A DNA stretch of 59,114 bases. It comes from Eubacterium sp. Its GTDB lineage: Bacteria; Bacillota; Clostridia; Lachnospirales; Lachnospiraceae. The stretch spans positions 1-59,114 of the forward strand of contig JAAWDZ010000080.1 in the NCBI GenBank assembly GCA_022794015.1, written 5' to 3'. Shown here one piece after another: positions 1 to 5,777 of the stretch; position 1 is the stretch's first letter, and the number at the start of each line of letters is the position of its first letter. The notes under the pieces were generated by a model that saw only the letters and a list, made by a program, of their open reading frames with translations, was not told where the DNA came from and made no database searches. The position numbers were made by a program, and so were the translations under genes.

Positions 1-2
1 AG

Positions 3-134
3 CACAATTTCAGCCCCTACACAATCACGAATCTAAAACGCAACAAATCTATAACAATGAACACATTAGAAAAGCTATGTAAAATCCTTAATTGTCAGGC
101 TGAAAGCATAGTTATCTTTACTGAAGATGAATAA
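3..134 (+). CDS. XRE-family (Cro/CI-type) HTH regulator, C-terminal part
   Basis: The frame is open from the left edge and ends in TAA at 132-134; only the last 43 residues are inside the window. They read like the third to fifth helices of a Cro/CI-type DNA-binding domain of the short HTH_26 kind, with a SPYTITNLKR-like recognition segment, then LEKLCKILNCQ and an acidic tail ending FTEDE. Such proteins are usually about 70 residues long and repress genes of the element that carries them. It is on the opposite strand to the other genes of the element and is followed directly by a hairpin terminator. The N-terminus lies outside the window. Confidence 0.7.
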   Translation, partial: HNFSPYTITNLKRNKSITMNTLEKLCKILNCQAESIVIFTEDE

Positions 135-146
135 AAGCACAATCAA

Positions 147-181
147 GGCAGAATAACAAAGTGCGTTATTCTACCTTTTTC
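147..181 (+). terminator. Rho-independent terminator of the XRE gene
   Basis: GGCAGAATAAC and GTTATTCTACC form an 11-position stem with one mismatch around a 6-nt loop. A run of five T follows on the plus strand, 13 nt after the regulator's stop codon. Confidence 0.7.
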
Positions 182-200
182 AATTTTATTCAGACAATGA

Positions 201-272
201 AAATGTCAAGACAGAAAAGAGTATTTTCAGATAAAAAGAATCTGAAAATCTTCCTTTTCAATCTTGACATTT
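201..272. repeat. 72-nt interrupted palindrome after the integrase stop codon
   Basis: The outer arms AAATGTCAAGA (201-211) and TCTTGACATTT (262-272) are perfect, as are the inner arms ATTTTCAGAT (223-232) and ATCTGAAAAT (240-249); GAAAAG/CTTTTC pairs between them. It starts 8 nt past the recombinase stop codon. It could be a bidirectional terminator, a folded recombination site or a single-strand origin; the sequence does not decide. Its left arm repeats at the start of the palindrome at 1873-1939. Confidence 0.6.
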
Positions 273-279
273 GCGCCAG

Positions 280-1170
280 TTATTTCAAATAGTGATTTAC
301 TGTTACACTAAGCCTATTATGACCGAGGGCTTGTGAGACAATGTATATATCGTCTTTTAAGCCTCTAAATGCTGTTGCCCTATCACCTCTAGCATAATAA
401 GTGTTATAGCCCTTATTTGCCCTCTCAGGGTACTTTAAAGCATATTCTTGCGCCTTTTCTTTATCATCAGAGACTAAGTTATAAAGCGATTGTGCGTATT
501 CTCTACGATAGGCGTGTATATCCGCAGCGTTATGTATCTTATCAAACAAATGTTCGTTATTTTCTTTTGTGCTAATAAACTCTTTTATAGCTTCTTGATA
601 TGCAGGCAATACAGGAGCAAGGCGATTGCGACCGCCCTTAGAGCCTTCAAAGCTCACCCAAAGATTACCTTTGCTATCAGCAAAGAAATCTTTGCGTGTT
701 AGCTTTTGAATGTCTTCACGGCGTCCGCCTGTTGCCTTTGCTATGTTTACAAGGTCTTTGTTGCGCTCTTCCGAAAAGTGCTTTTGTCTTTCTGTATCTT
801 GTCTACTTCTTGTTATTTTGTCTATGGTTCTTGCTTCTTTAAACTTATAGTCAATTTCTTTACTATACAGTTTACCGAGTGCCGCTTTTTCAGCCTTTAA
901 AGTATACAAACTTTTGCCTTGTTCTTCTCTATATTGCAAGTATTCTTTTGCGTATTTTTCTATTTTGTTAATGCTTGCGTATTTGTTGACACCTTTTTCA
1001 TTAATGCACCACTCAACAAAATGTGTGCAATGTTCTAAGTAGGTTTTATATGTATTTATGCTATGAATAGTATCAACACGAATATTTACAGCACTTAAAT
1101 CTTTACCTTGTGCTTTTCTTTCTTCTCTTACTTCATTTTTTGCCTTGTGCCTACTTTCACCTATACGCAT
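280..1170 (-). CDS. Tyrosine recombinase (phage-type integrase family), 296 aa
   Basis: This is a site-specific recombinase that cuts DNA through a tyrosine. The catalytic set is visible in the C-terminal half: Arg in TGGRREDI, Lys in the SKGGRNR turn, HxxR in HAYRRE, His in ALGHNRLSV and the Tyr in the final NHYLK. The N-terminal 110 residues form a SAM-like core-binding domain. Homologues occur on small mobile elements of Firmicutes. The start is uncertain: the ATG at 1170 has no ribosome binding site, while an upstream in-frame stretch from about 1218 (containing KILQEQIKTNLNSK) reads like coding sequence but has no ATG, GTG or TTG. The preceding small ORF ends in GGTGGTGATTTAA, so translation may be coupled from it. 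The stop codon is followed by a long palindrome. Confidence 0.8.
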   Translation of the reverse strand: MRIGESRHKAKNEVREERKAQGKDLSAVNIRVDTIHSINTYKTYLEHCTHFVEWCINEKGVNKYASINKIEKYAKEYLQYREEQGKSLYTLKAEKAALGKLYSKEIDYKFKEARTIDKITRSRQDTERQKHFSEERNKDLVNIAKATGGRREDIQKLTRKDFFADSKGNLWVSFEGSKGGRNRLAPVLPAYQEAIKEFISTKENNEHLFDKIHNAADIHAYRREYAQSLYNLVSDDKEKAQEYALKYPERANKGYNTYYARGDRATAFRGLKDDIYIVSQALGHNRLSVTVNHYLK

Positions 1171-1214
1171 TTTTGAATTAAGATTTGTTTTAATTTGTTC
1201 TTGTAGTATTTTGA

Positions 1215-1454
1215 TTAAATCACCACCTTTTCAAGTAAAATATTTTTTCTATCTTGTAATAATTTTATCTTTTCTTCATACTTCCTAGTATCAGGACGAC
1301 GACAAATATAATCTTCAATACCCTTAAAACACCAGCCACAATGAAAACAATCATCTATACAAGGATATTTTTCACAATCTTCTATTTCACTTGTTATTTC
1401 TGTAATTTCACAATCTAATTCATCAATCCAATTTTTTAATATTTCTTTATTCAT
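1215..1454 (-). CDS. Small cysteine-rich protein of the element (hypothetical)
   Basis: The start is placed at the ATG at 1454 because an AAAGGA ribosome binding site lies 10 nt upstream; an ATG three codons earlier would sit directly against it. The protein has about 79 residues. It begins with an acidic helix, then has a dense cysteine block (CEKYPC, CIDDC, CFHC, CGWC) that could bind zinc or an iron-sulfur cluster, and ends in a charged helix (KIKLLQDRKNILLEK). I do not recognise the family. It lies immediately upstream of the recombinase on the same strand, so the two are probably co-transcribed and it could be a directionality or DNA-binding accessory factor; that role is inference. Confidence 0.55.
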   Translation of the reverse strand: MNKEILKNWIDELDCEITEITSEIEDCEKYPCIDDCFHCGWCFKGIEDYICRRPDTRKYEEKIKLLQDRKNILLEKVVI

Positions 1455-1624
1455 ATTTTTCATTTCCTTTCTTTTCTAAGTTTATTTTTTTGTCAGCCCC
1501 CTACTCGTAAGTAGGAGACTAATATATTTTTGTTAAGTATGTGAGATTGTTTTAGTGTTTCTCGTTCACTTTAATTTGTCATTTTTAGCGTTGACTTGCT
1601 TTTTTGTTTTCCATTTTTTCCAAC

Positions 1625-1876
1625 TAAAAAAAAACAACTATATTCTTGCCAGTTGTTTAAAAATTGTTATATCCTATACTGTTTTTAATCTATACTTTTA
1701 AAGATGTGTTTAACATCATTCCTAAACTTACAAGTTTTTTTCTATTACTCAAAAACTTCCCAAAAAAAGAGTGCTAACTTAAGAAAACGCTAGGTTTTAT
1801 ATTTACTTTTGGACACATGTTTTTATGTGTACCGATTTACTTTATATTTTAATTTTATCAAACAAATGTTCTAAAT
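1625..1876 (-). ncRNA. Candidate small RNA of the element
   Basis: On the minus strand TTGACA (1881-1876) is followed after 18 nt by TAAAAT (1857-1852), a good promoter. About 200 nt downstream AACAACT and AGTTGTT form a hairpin with a run of nine T (around 1627-1661), a good terminator. The interval has no credible ORF. A further small hairpin (ACACAT/ATGTGT) lies near 1832-1849. The remaining 1464-1960 sequence is AT-rich and shows nothing else I can name apart from the palindrome at 1880-1939. Confidence 0.4.
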
Positions 1877-1879
1877 GTC

Positions 1880-1939
1880 AAGACAACGGCGTTTATAAAT
1901 ACAAAAACTTACGTTTTTATACTTATAACCCGTTGTCTT
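1880..1939. repeat. 60-nt near-complete palindrome
   Basis: The outer arms AAGACAACGG and CCGTTGTCTT are perfect and the interior continues to pair (GTTTATAA, CAAAAAC / GTTTTTA, TTATAAC) around a 4-nt centre. It sits between the rep terminator and the promoter of the candidate small RNA. Candidate roles are a single-strand origin, a terminator or a protein-binding site. Confidence 0.6.
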
Positions 1940-1954
1940 AAGCAAGTTTTACGC

Positions 1955-1983
1955 AATAAAAAACAAGGGCAATCACGCCCTTG
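1955..1983 (-). terminator. Terminator of rep
   Basis: CAAGGGC and GCCCTTG pair around a 6-nt loop and are followed on the minus strand by TTTTTTATT, just after the rep stop codon. Confidence 0.85.
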
Positions 1984-1988
1984 TCAAT

Positions 1989-3161
1989 TTAAAAAAAATC
2001 TTCTTCTTTGGCTTGCTGTTCTTCTATATATTCGTTGTAGGCTTCTTTATCTTTTGAATTACCGAAAAAGTCTTCAACGTCCATATCATCAGAACTATAC
2101 CAAAGATCATTGTCTTCATTTTCACCCCAAGACTTTAAGCCGAAAGGATCGAAATAGCTAACACCGTCAGAAGAGATATAATCAAATTGTGGTTCTTCTT
2201 CTGTTCCCCTGTTCTTTTGATAAAATACCTTATCAACATTATCTTCTCTAATAATGACTTTATGTATTCTTCTTAGGAACGCTTGCCAAGTTGTTGAGTG
2301 GTCTTCTTGGATGCTTTGATATTGTTCTTCTAAAGATATATTTGTTGTAATGAATACTTTACGATAACAGGCAACTTTATTGCTATAACGAGAAGGTAAA
2401 GAGAGAGGATAACCGTCAAGGAAGTTTAACATATCTTGTATCTTTATATTATTTCTAAACTCTTCAAAACTTATAACATCTTGATTATTATAGTTATCAA
2501 AAGGATGATCGTAATCTGTCACACGATATACATTAGTATATCCATATGTTTCCATAACACCCCTTGTTTTTCCTTTTCCAGTCTTTCCGAAAATATATGT
2601 AACCTCAAGGTCACGCCATTCATTTTTATATTTATCAGTTAATAAGTCATTTCTTACACGGTCAATATTTGAAGCATATTTTATATAAAAAGCATTTTCA
2701 TTATATATTTCAGCGTTAGACATTCCTCTTAAAATCATATCCCTTAATTCGATTAAATCATATCTTTTACCTTGTTCTTCTTCAGGCACTTCACCACTTT
2801 CATATTGCATACCTTCTTGCCTTGTGTCTTCTTTTTCAGAGCCTTCATATTTTCCAGTCTTATATATATAATCTCTATTATCTTGACAAGTGCCAACACA
2901 ATATTCAAGATGTGCGCCAGGGAATACTTTTAATAAACTACTTCCCCTTATTCCATTATGATTTTTAATAAATATATGCCAGTGTCTTTTGCCTGTTTCT
3001 TTCCCTATTTCTTCACAATAACAGAAGTAATCCGTTGCAGGCCATTTCTTTCTTATTACATTTTTTAAGTTATCAAACTCTATACCAATTTCATCTATAT
3101 TATTTATTGTTAATTGCCATTTACGACCTCTCATTTGAGATACGTTTTTCATTTCACTCAT
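1989..3161 (-). CDS. rep: CRESS-DNA-type rolling-circle replication initiator (HUH endonuclease + SF3 helicase)
   Basis: The protein nicks an origin, joins itself to the 5' end and unwinds the template. All CRESS Rep signatures are visible: motif I WQLTINN near residue 16, motif II HWHIFIK near 61, catalytic motif III YIYK near 100, then an SF3 helicase with Walker A GKTGKGKTRG near 195, Walker B VISFEEF and motif C VFITTN. The C-terminus is acidic. The start is set at 3161 because AAAGGAG lies 8 nt upstream; a start 18 nt earlier would precede that site. At 390 residues it is slightly longer than circovirus or geminivirus Reps (about 310-360). Reps of this type are known from bacterial plasmids and integrated elements. 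The leader carries an attenuator-like fold and an opposing RNA, and a matching origin lies upstream at 3737-3816. Confidence 0.9.
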   Translation of the reverse strand: MSEMKNVSQMRGRKWQLTINNIDEIGIEFDNLKNVIRKKWPATDYFCYCEEIGKETGKRHWHIFIKNHNGIRGSSLLKVFPGAHLEYCVGTCQDNRDYIYKTGKYEGSEKEDTRQEGMQYESGEVPEEEQGKRYDLIELRDMILRGMSNAEIYNENAFYIKYASNIDRVRNDLLTDKYKNEWRDLEVTYIFGKTGKGKTRGVMETYGYTNVYRVTDYDHPFDNYNNQDVISFEEFRNNIKIQDMLNFLDGYPLSLPSRYSNKVACYRKVFITTNISLEEQYQSIQEDHSTTWQAFLRRIHKVIIREDNVDKVFYQKNRGTEEEPQFDYISSDGVSYFDPFGLKSWGENEDNDLWYSSDDMDVEDFFGNSKDKEAYNEYIEEQQAKEEDFF

Positions 3162-3347
3162 AAAAAAATCTCCTTTCATTTATCTATTTTATTTAGACAT
3201 AAAGGAGCATAAAAACATATATATCAATTCGATAGACATTTAATCTATTGACATTTTATTCTATTTATTATATTATATATATAACAATAGTGAACGAATT
3301 AAAAAAATTGTTTCTATTGCTAAATACTCTATATGTTTTTATGTTCC
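3162..3347 (-). promoter_or_regulatory. rep leader attenuator (mutually exclusive hairpins)
   Basis: Reading the rep mRNA 5' to 3': segment A (3347-3330, GGAACATAAAAACATATA) can pair over 18 nt, one position G.U, with segment B (3221-3204). The end of B, CTCCTTT (3207-3201), can instead pair with AAAGGAG (3176-3170), which is the rep ribosome binding site and is followed by seven U. An extra inner stem (GUCUA/UAGAU) supports that hairpin. So A:B leaves rep open, while the B:RBS hairpin hides the ribosome site and also resembles an intrinsic terminator. The mechanism is inferred from the sequence. Confidence 0.65.
3248..3276 (+). promoter_or_regulatory. Promoter of the antisense RNA
   Basis: TTGACA (3248-3253), a 17-nt spacer and TATTAT (3271-3276): near-consensus sigma-A promoter on the plus strand, pointing away from rep and into its leader. 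Confidence 0.75.
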
Positions 3348-3372
3348 AAGCCGTTGCCCAACGGCTTTTTTT
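3283..3372 (+). ncRNA. Putative countertranscribed RNA against the rep leader
   Basis: A transcript from the promoter at 3248-3276 would start near 3283. It would end at a strong terminator, AAGCCGTT/AACGGCTT plus eight T, at 3349-3372, giving about 90 nt with no ORF. It is fully complementary to the proposed rep mRNA leader (start near 3381) and covers segment A (3330-3347) of the attenuator. Binding would free segment B to sequester the rep ribosome site. Plasmids such as pT181 and pIP501 limit copy number by this type of logic; its use here is inferred. Confidence 0.65.
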
Positions 3373-3387
3373 TATATCCATAAATAA

Positions 3388-3416
3388 ATTGTATAATATT
3401 AATTTAATTAAATCAA
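3388..3416 (-). promoter_or_regulatory. Promoter of rep
   Basis: On the minus strand TTGATT (3416-3411), a 17-nt spacer and TACAAT (3393-3388) form a good promoter. The start would be near 3381, giving a leader of about 220 nt before the rep ATG at 3161. Confidence 0.6.
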
Positions 3417-3456
3417 GATATGCACATTTTTGCATTTATAAATTGTTATGTTAATT

Positions 3457-3490
3457 GTTCTAATTCTACGAATTAGAACCTTTTTTATAT
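3457..3490 (+). terminator. Rho-independent terminator or stem-loop
   Basis: GTTCTAATT and AATTAGAAC form a perfect 9-bp stem with a 5-nt loop, followed by CTTTTTTAT on the plus strand. It lies just upstream of the rep promoter and may shield it from transcription out of the origin region. Confidence 0.6.
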
Positions 3491-3596
3491 TTTTTATACG
3501 CTACGACGGCGTAAGCCGTCTCCGACTTCGCTTGCCGCAACTCTTGCAAGGCTTACGCCATTGCTTCGAGATTGCTAACGCTCATATGTTAATTAC

Positions 3597-3816
3597 CAAG
3601 TGCCTTTTAAAACTCAAAAAAGCCTATAATTGCTTTTTGGCACAGAAGTTAATTTTTTGGCACAAGTGCCTTGTGCCAAAATGACAGCCCGCAAACCCGC
3701 ATAAAATAAGGCTTTTTCGAGTTTTGGCACTTGGCACAGAAGTTGCTTAAGGTAATACTAGGGAACCCCCCACCGCTTCACGGCGGTGCCCCCCTGTGGA
3801 CCTTAAGCAACTTCTG
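3597..3816 (-). other. Putative rolling-circle replication origin with iterons
   Basis: A perfect 16-bp inverted repeat, CAGAAGTTGCTTAAGG (3737-3752) and CCTTAAGCAACTTCTG (3801-3816), encloses a 48-nt loop with a secondary CACCGC/GCGGTG hairpin and two C6 tracts. On the minus strand, which encodes rep, the loop ends in TAGTATTAC (3760-3752), whose last C enters the stem. That matches the NANTATTAC nonanucleotide and its geometry in geminivirus and circovirus origins, where Rep nicks between T7 and A8. To the left lie four direct TTGGCAC copies (3637, 3657, 3724, 3731) and a 12-bp perfect palindrome TTTTGGCACAAG/CTTGTGCCAAAA (3655-3681), suited to be Rep-binding iterons. The region 3491-3596 shows no ORF. 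Confidence 0.75.
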
Positions 3817-3832
3817 CGCTTATTGTAATTAA

Positions 3833-3857
3833 CAAAAAAGGCACTCTATTGAGTGCC
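3833..3857 (-). terminator. Terminator of the tRNA-proximal integrase
   Basis: GGCACTC and GAGTGCC pair around a 4-nt loop and are followed by TTTTTTG on the minus strand, downstream of the integrase stop codon. Confidence 0.85.
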
Positions 3858-3891
3858 CTCATTATCACTTTAACGCTTTAGTGTATTAAAG

Positions 3892-4842
3892 CTATCTTAA
3901 CTTGCCCCTACGTTTTGGTGCATTGTCTTTCTTAGTAAATTGTTGTTGTGGATTGTAAACCGTATCAGCAAACAGTGACACACCTAAGTCTTTAAGATAA
4001 CCCTCTGTTACGCTTATATTACTATGACCTAGCACTTGACATAAAGTATATACGTCTTTTGTTTGTATATAAAAATTTTTGGCGAATGTATGCCGAAACA
4101 AATGTATACTTGTTTTTTCTACGCCGTGTGACCTGTTATAACTTGCTACATTACATTGCATAGTATGATTAGCCATTCTTGTGTTATCACCTTTACAGAA
4201 TAAATAATCATCAGCAGACAAACGGAACAACTGAATATATTTCTTTAAAATCTTTATTACATCATCATTTAAGTTTAAAGCCAGACCTTGATTATTCTTT
4301 GTTGTATCAACATACACGACATTATTTTTAAAATCTATATCCTTAACAAGAATGTCAAGACTGGAAGAAAGACGAAGCCCTGTCGATATTAGCAAGTTAA
4401 TATACACCCATGTCTGATACTGAACCTCTGAACAATTACGGTTAGGCTTTTCTAATAATGTTTTTAATTCTTCATCAGTATAACACCGCTTAACTTTTTT
4501 CTGATATTTAGGTATCTTTACAGGGAAAACATCAGTGTATTCATTTTCTTGCAACCAATAGATAAAAGCCCGAACGCTTCTGCAGTATGTAGCAACCGTT
4601 GTGTCACTCTTTCTATCATCTTCCTGTAAATCTTCCACCCACCACTGATAATGGTCTTTATTGATTAGACTGGTTGTAAAATCCCACATATCATTACTGT
4701 CTATAAAGTTGCGTATGTGCATATCATAGGTTTTCAATGTGCTTTCAGCCGTATTCTCTGTACGCTTGTCTTGATAAAATTCTTCTAATGCGTCTTTTGT
4801 TTTAATGTTTTCATTAACCATTATAGCCCTTCTTCTTATCAT
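3892..4842 (-). CDS. int: Tyrosine site-specific recombinase (integrase), 316 aa
   Basis: This XerC/D-like recombinase probably integrates the element. It has an N-terminal SAM-like domain (about residues 15-105) and a C-terminal catalytic domain with Arg in STGLRLSSSLDI, Lys in VDTTKNNQG, HLFRHTFA, the LGHSNISVT box and the Tyr in EGYLKD; all catalytic residues are present. It reads away from the adjacent tRNA-Leu, whose 3' end is 130 nt upstream, the usual position for an integrase using a tRNA 3' end as attachment site. AAAGGA lies 10 nt before the ATG at 4842; a second start at about 4818 with AGAAGGG is also possible. Its promoter contains a copy of the origin iteron. It is only distantly similar to the other recombinase at 280-1170. 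Confidence 0.9.
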   Translation of the reverse strand: MIRRRAIMVNENIKTKDALEEFYQDKRTENTAESTLKTYDMHIRNFIDSNDMWDFTTSLINKDHYQWWVEDLQEDDRKSDTTVATYCRSVRAFIYWLQENEYTDVFPVKIPKYQKKVKRCYTDEELKTLLEKPNRNCSEVQYQTWVYINLLISTGLRLSSSLDILVKDIDFKNNVVYVDTTKNNQGLALNLNDDVIKILKKYIQLFRLSADDYLFCKGDNTRMANHTMQCNVASYNRSHGVEKTSIHLFRHTFAKNFYIQTKDVYTLCQVLGHSNISVTEGYLKDLGVSLFADTVYNPQQQFTKKDNAPKRRGKLR

Positions 4843-4883
4843 ATTTGTGCGTCCTTTCTTTGTGAAATCTAACGCACAAGACT

Positions 4884-4912
4884 ATTTTAAAACGAAGTGC
4901 CAAAACCGACAA
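4884..4912 (-). promoter_or_regulatory. Integrase promoter with embedded iteron
   Basis: Minus strand: TTGTCG (4912-4907), a 17-nt spacer, TAAAAT (4889-4884). The spacer contains GTTTTGGCACTT (4906-4895), identical to 3721-3732 at the origin, so an iteron-binding protein would occlude RNA polymerase here. Confidence 0.6.
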
Positions 4913-4928
4913 CCCCCAAAAGCAAAAA

Positions 4929-4969
4929 AATAACGATAAACCTTGATTTTTCAAGACTTATCGTTATTT
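4929..4969 (-). terminator. Terminator of tRNA-Leu(AAG)
   Basis: AATAACGATAA and TTATCGTTATT form a long stem (with inner CTTGA/TCAAG pairing) followed by a T run on the minus strand, directly after the tRNA 3' end. It may lie inside the integrated element if the attachment core is the tRNA 3' end. Confidence 0.75.
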
Positions 4970-4971
4970 AG

Positions 4972-5056
4972 TGCGGAAGATGGGACTTGAACCCACACGA
5001 GCGCATTGCTCACAAGATCCTTAGTCTTGCTCGTCTGCCAGTTCCGACACTTCCGC
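4972..5056 (-). tRNA. tRNA-Leu(AAG)
   Basis: Cloverleaf read on the minus strand: acceptor GCGGAAG/CTTCCGC with discriminator A, a GGCAGA D-loop, anticodon stem CAAGA/TCTTG with loop CTAAGGA giving anticodon AAG, a long variable arm (GAGC/GCTC) as expected for leucine, and T-loop TTCAAGT. CCA is not encoded. A34 tRNAs other than tRNA-Arg(ACG) are uncommon in bacteria. The integrated element abuts its 3' end. Confidence 0.95.
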
Positions 5057-5087
5057 TCATGAATCAGCTTCTGCTGACGACCAGTTT

Positions 5088-5189
5088 ATAATAACAAATT
5101 CTTTTTCATATGTCAACATTTTTTTACACAAATTTTTTTAAGAAAATATTCAATTTTCTCTTGACTTTTCCACCCGGACAGTGTATTAT
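5088..5189. promoter_or_regulatory. Divergent promoters for the two tRNA-Leu genes
   Basis: Minus strand: TTGACA (5116-5111), 17-nt spacer, TATTAT (5093-5088) for tRNA-Leu(AAG). Plus strand: TTGACT (5161-5166), 17-nt spacer, TATTAT (5184-5189) for tRNA-Leu(CAG). Confidence 0.75.
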
Positions 5190-5207
5190 ACTTTTTGTCA
5201 GTTTTGA

Positions 5208-5291
5208 GCAGGAATGGCGGAATTGGCAGACGCGCAGGCTTCAGGTGCCTGTGGCAGCAATGTCGTGAGGGTTCAAGTCCCTTTTCCTGCA
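5208..5291 (+). tRNA. tRNA-Leu(CAG)
   Basis: Acceptor GCAGGAA/TTCCTGC with discriminator A, anticodon stem CAGGC/GCCTG with loop TTCAGGT giving anticodon CAG, a long variable arm and T-loop TTCAAGT. CCA is not encoded. Confidence 0.95.
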
Positions 5292-5295
5292 CTTC

Positions 5296-5345
5296 GAAAA
5301 GGCTTTAAAGCACTGGTTTTCCGTGTTTTAGGGCTTTTCTTTTTT
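5296..5345 (+). terminator. Terminator of tRNA-Leu(CAG)
   Basis: GAAAAG-GC-TTTAAAGCAC pairs imperfectly with GTGTTTTA-GGGC-TTTTC, followed by a T run, immediately after the tRNA. Confidence 0.7.
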
Positions 5346-5388
5346 GAGAATGCAAGTTCTCTGGACTGGCAATATTGAATGATATCAA

Positions 5389-5442
5389 AATGCCAGAAGT
5401 TCGCAAAGGCAAAAAACCTTACCCTGACTGGCTTCTGGCATT
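5389..5442 (-). terminator. Inverted repeat, terminator-like
   Basis: AATGCCAGAAG (5389-5399) and CTTCTGGCATT (5432-5442) are perfect 11-nt arms, followed on the minus strand by TTTGATATC. It lies 19 nt beyond the stop of the small ORF at 5461-5637. The stretch 5443-5463 resembles one end of the repeat at 7392-7555. Confidence 0.45.
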
Positions 5443-5460
5443 CTGAGTTTCAAACACGCT

Positions 5461-5637
5461 CTAACATTCAGTTAATGGCGATTTTTGATATAATTTCCGA
5501 TTTATTTGATTACGTTTAAATTCAATTTCATCTAATACCTCTTGACAGTTCACTTTTTTCGCTACTCTTTCTATTTCTTCAAGCAGTGATATTTGATCTG
5601 ATAAAATACCATTGTATTCTTTTTCAGTCATTGGCAT
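5461..5637 (-). CDS. Small hypothetical protein, 58 aa
   Basis: An ATG at 5637 opens a 58-codon frame ending in TAG. The product begins MPMTEKEYNG, has an acidic helix (SLLEEIERVAKKVN) and ends in a basic segment (KRNQINRKLYQK), so a short helical hairpin is likely. No family is recognised and the upstream ribosome site (AGAAAGTAG) is weak. It may be a small chromosomal gene or the remnant of a longer one. Confidence 0.4.
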   Translation of the reverse strand: MPMTEKEYNGILSDQISLLEEIERVAKKVNCQEVLDEIEFKRNQINRKLYQKSPLTEC

Positions 5638-5777
5638 ATAATCAACTACTTTCTATATGTGCCGTTTATATGGTAGTTCTATTATACCAATATGCGGTTT
5701 GCGTGTAAAACCTTTATTCAGTTATCAATAGGCATTAAACAAAATAAATCCATCTAAAAATTATTTTCCTGCATGAC

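Noticed and set aside
3448..3684. 78-codon plus-strand ORF in the origin region
   Set aside because: It contains a terminator hairpin and iterons and has no ribosome site.
3840..3857. GGCACTC palindrome as an extra iteron
   Set aside because: It has the position and T run of an integrase terminator; the GGCAC match alone is weak.
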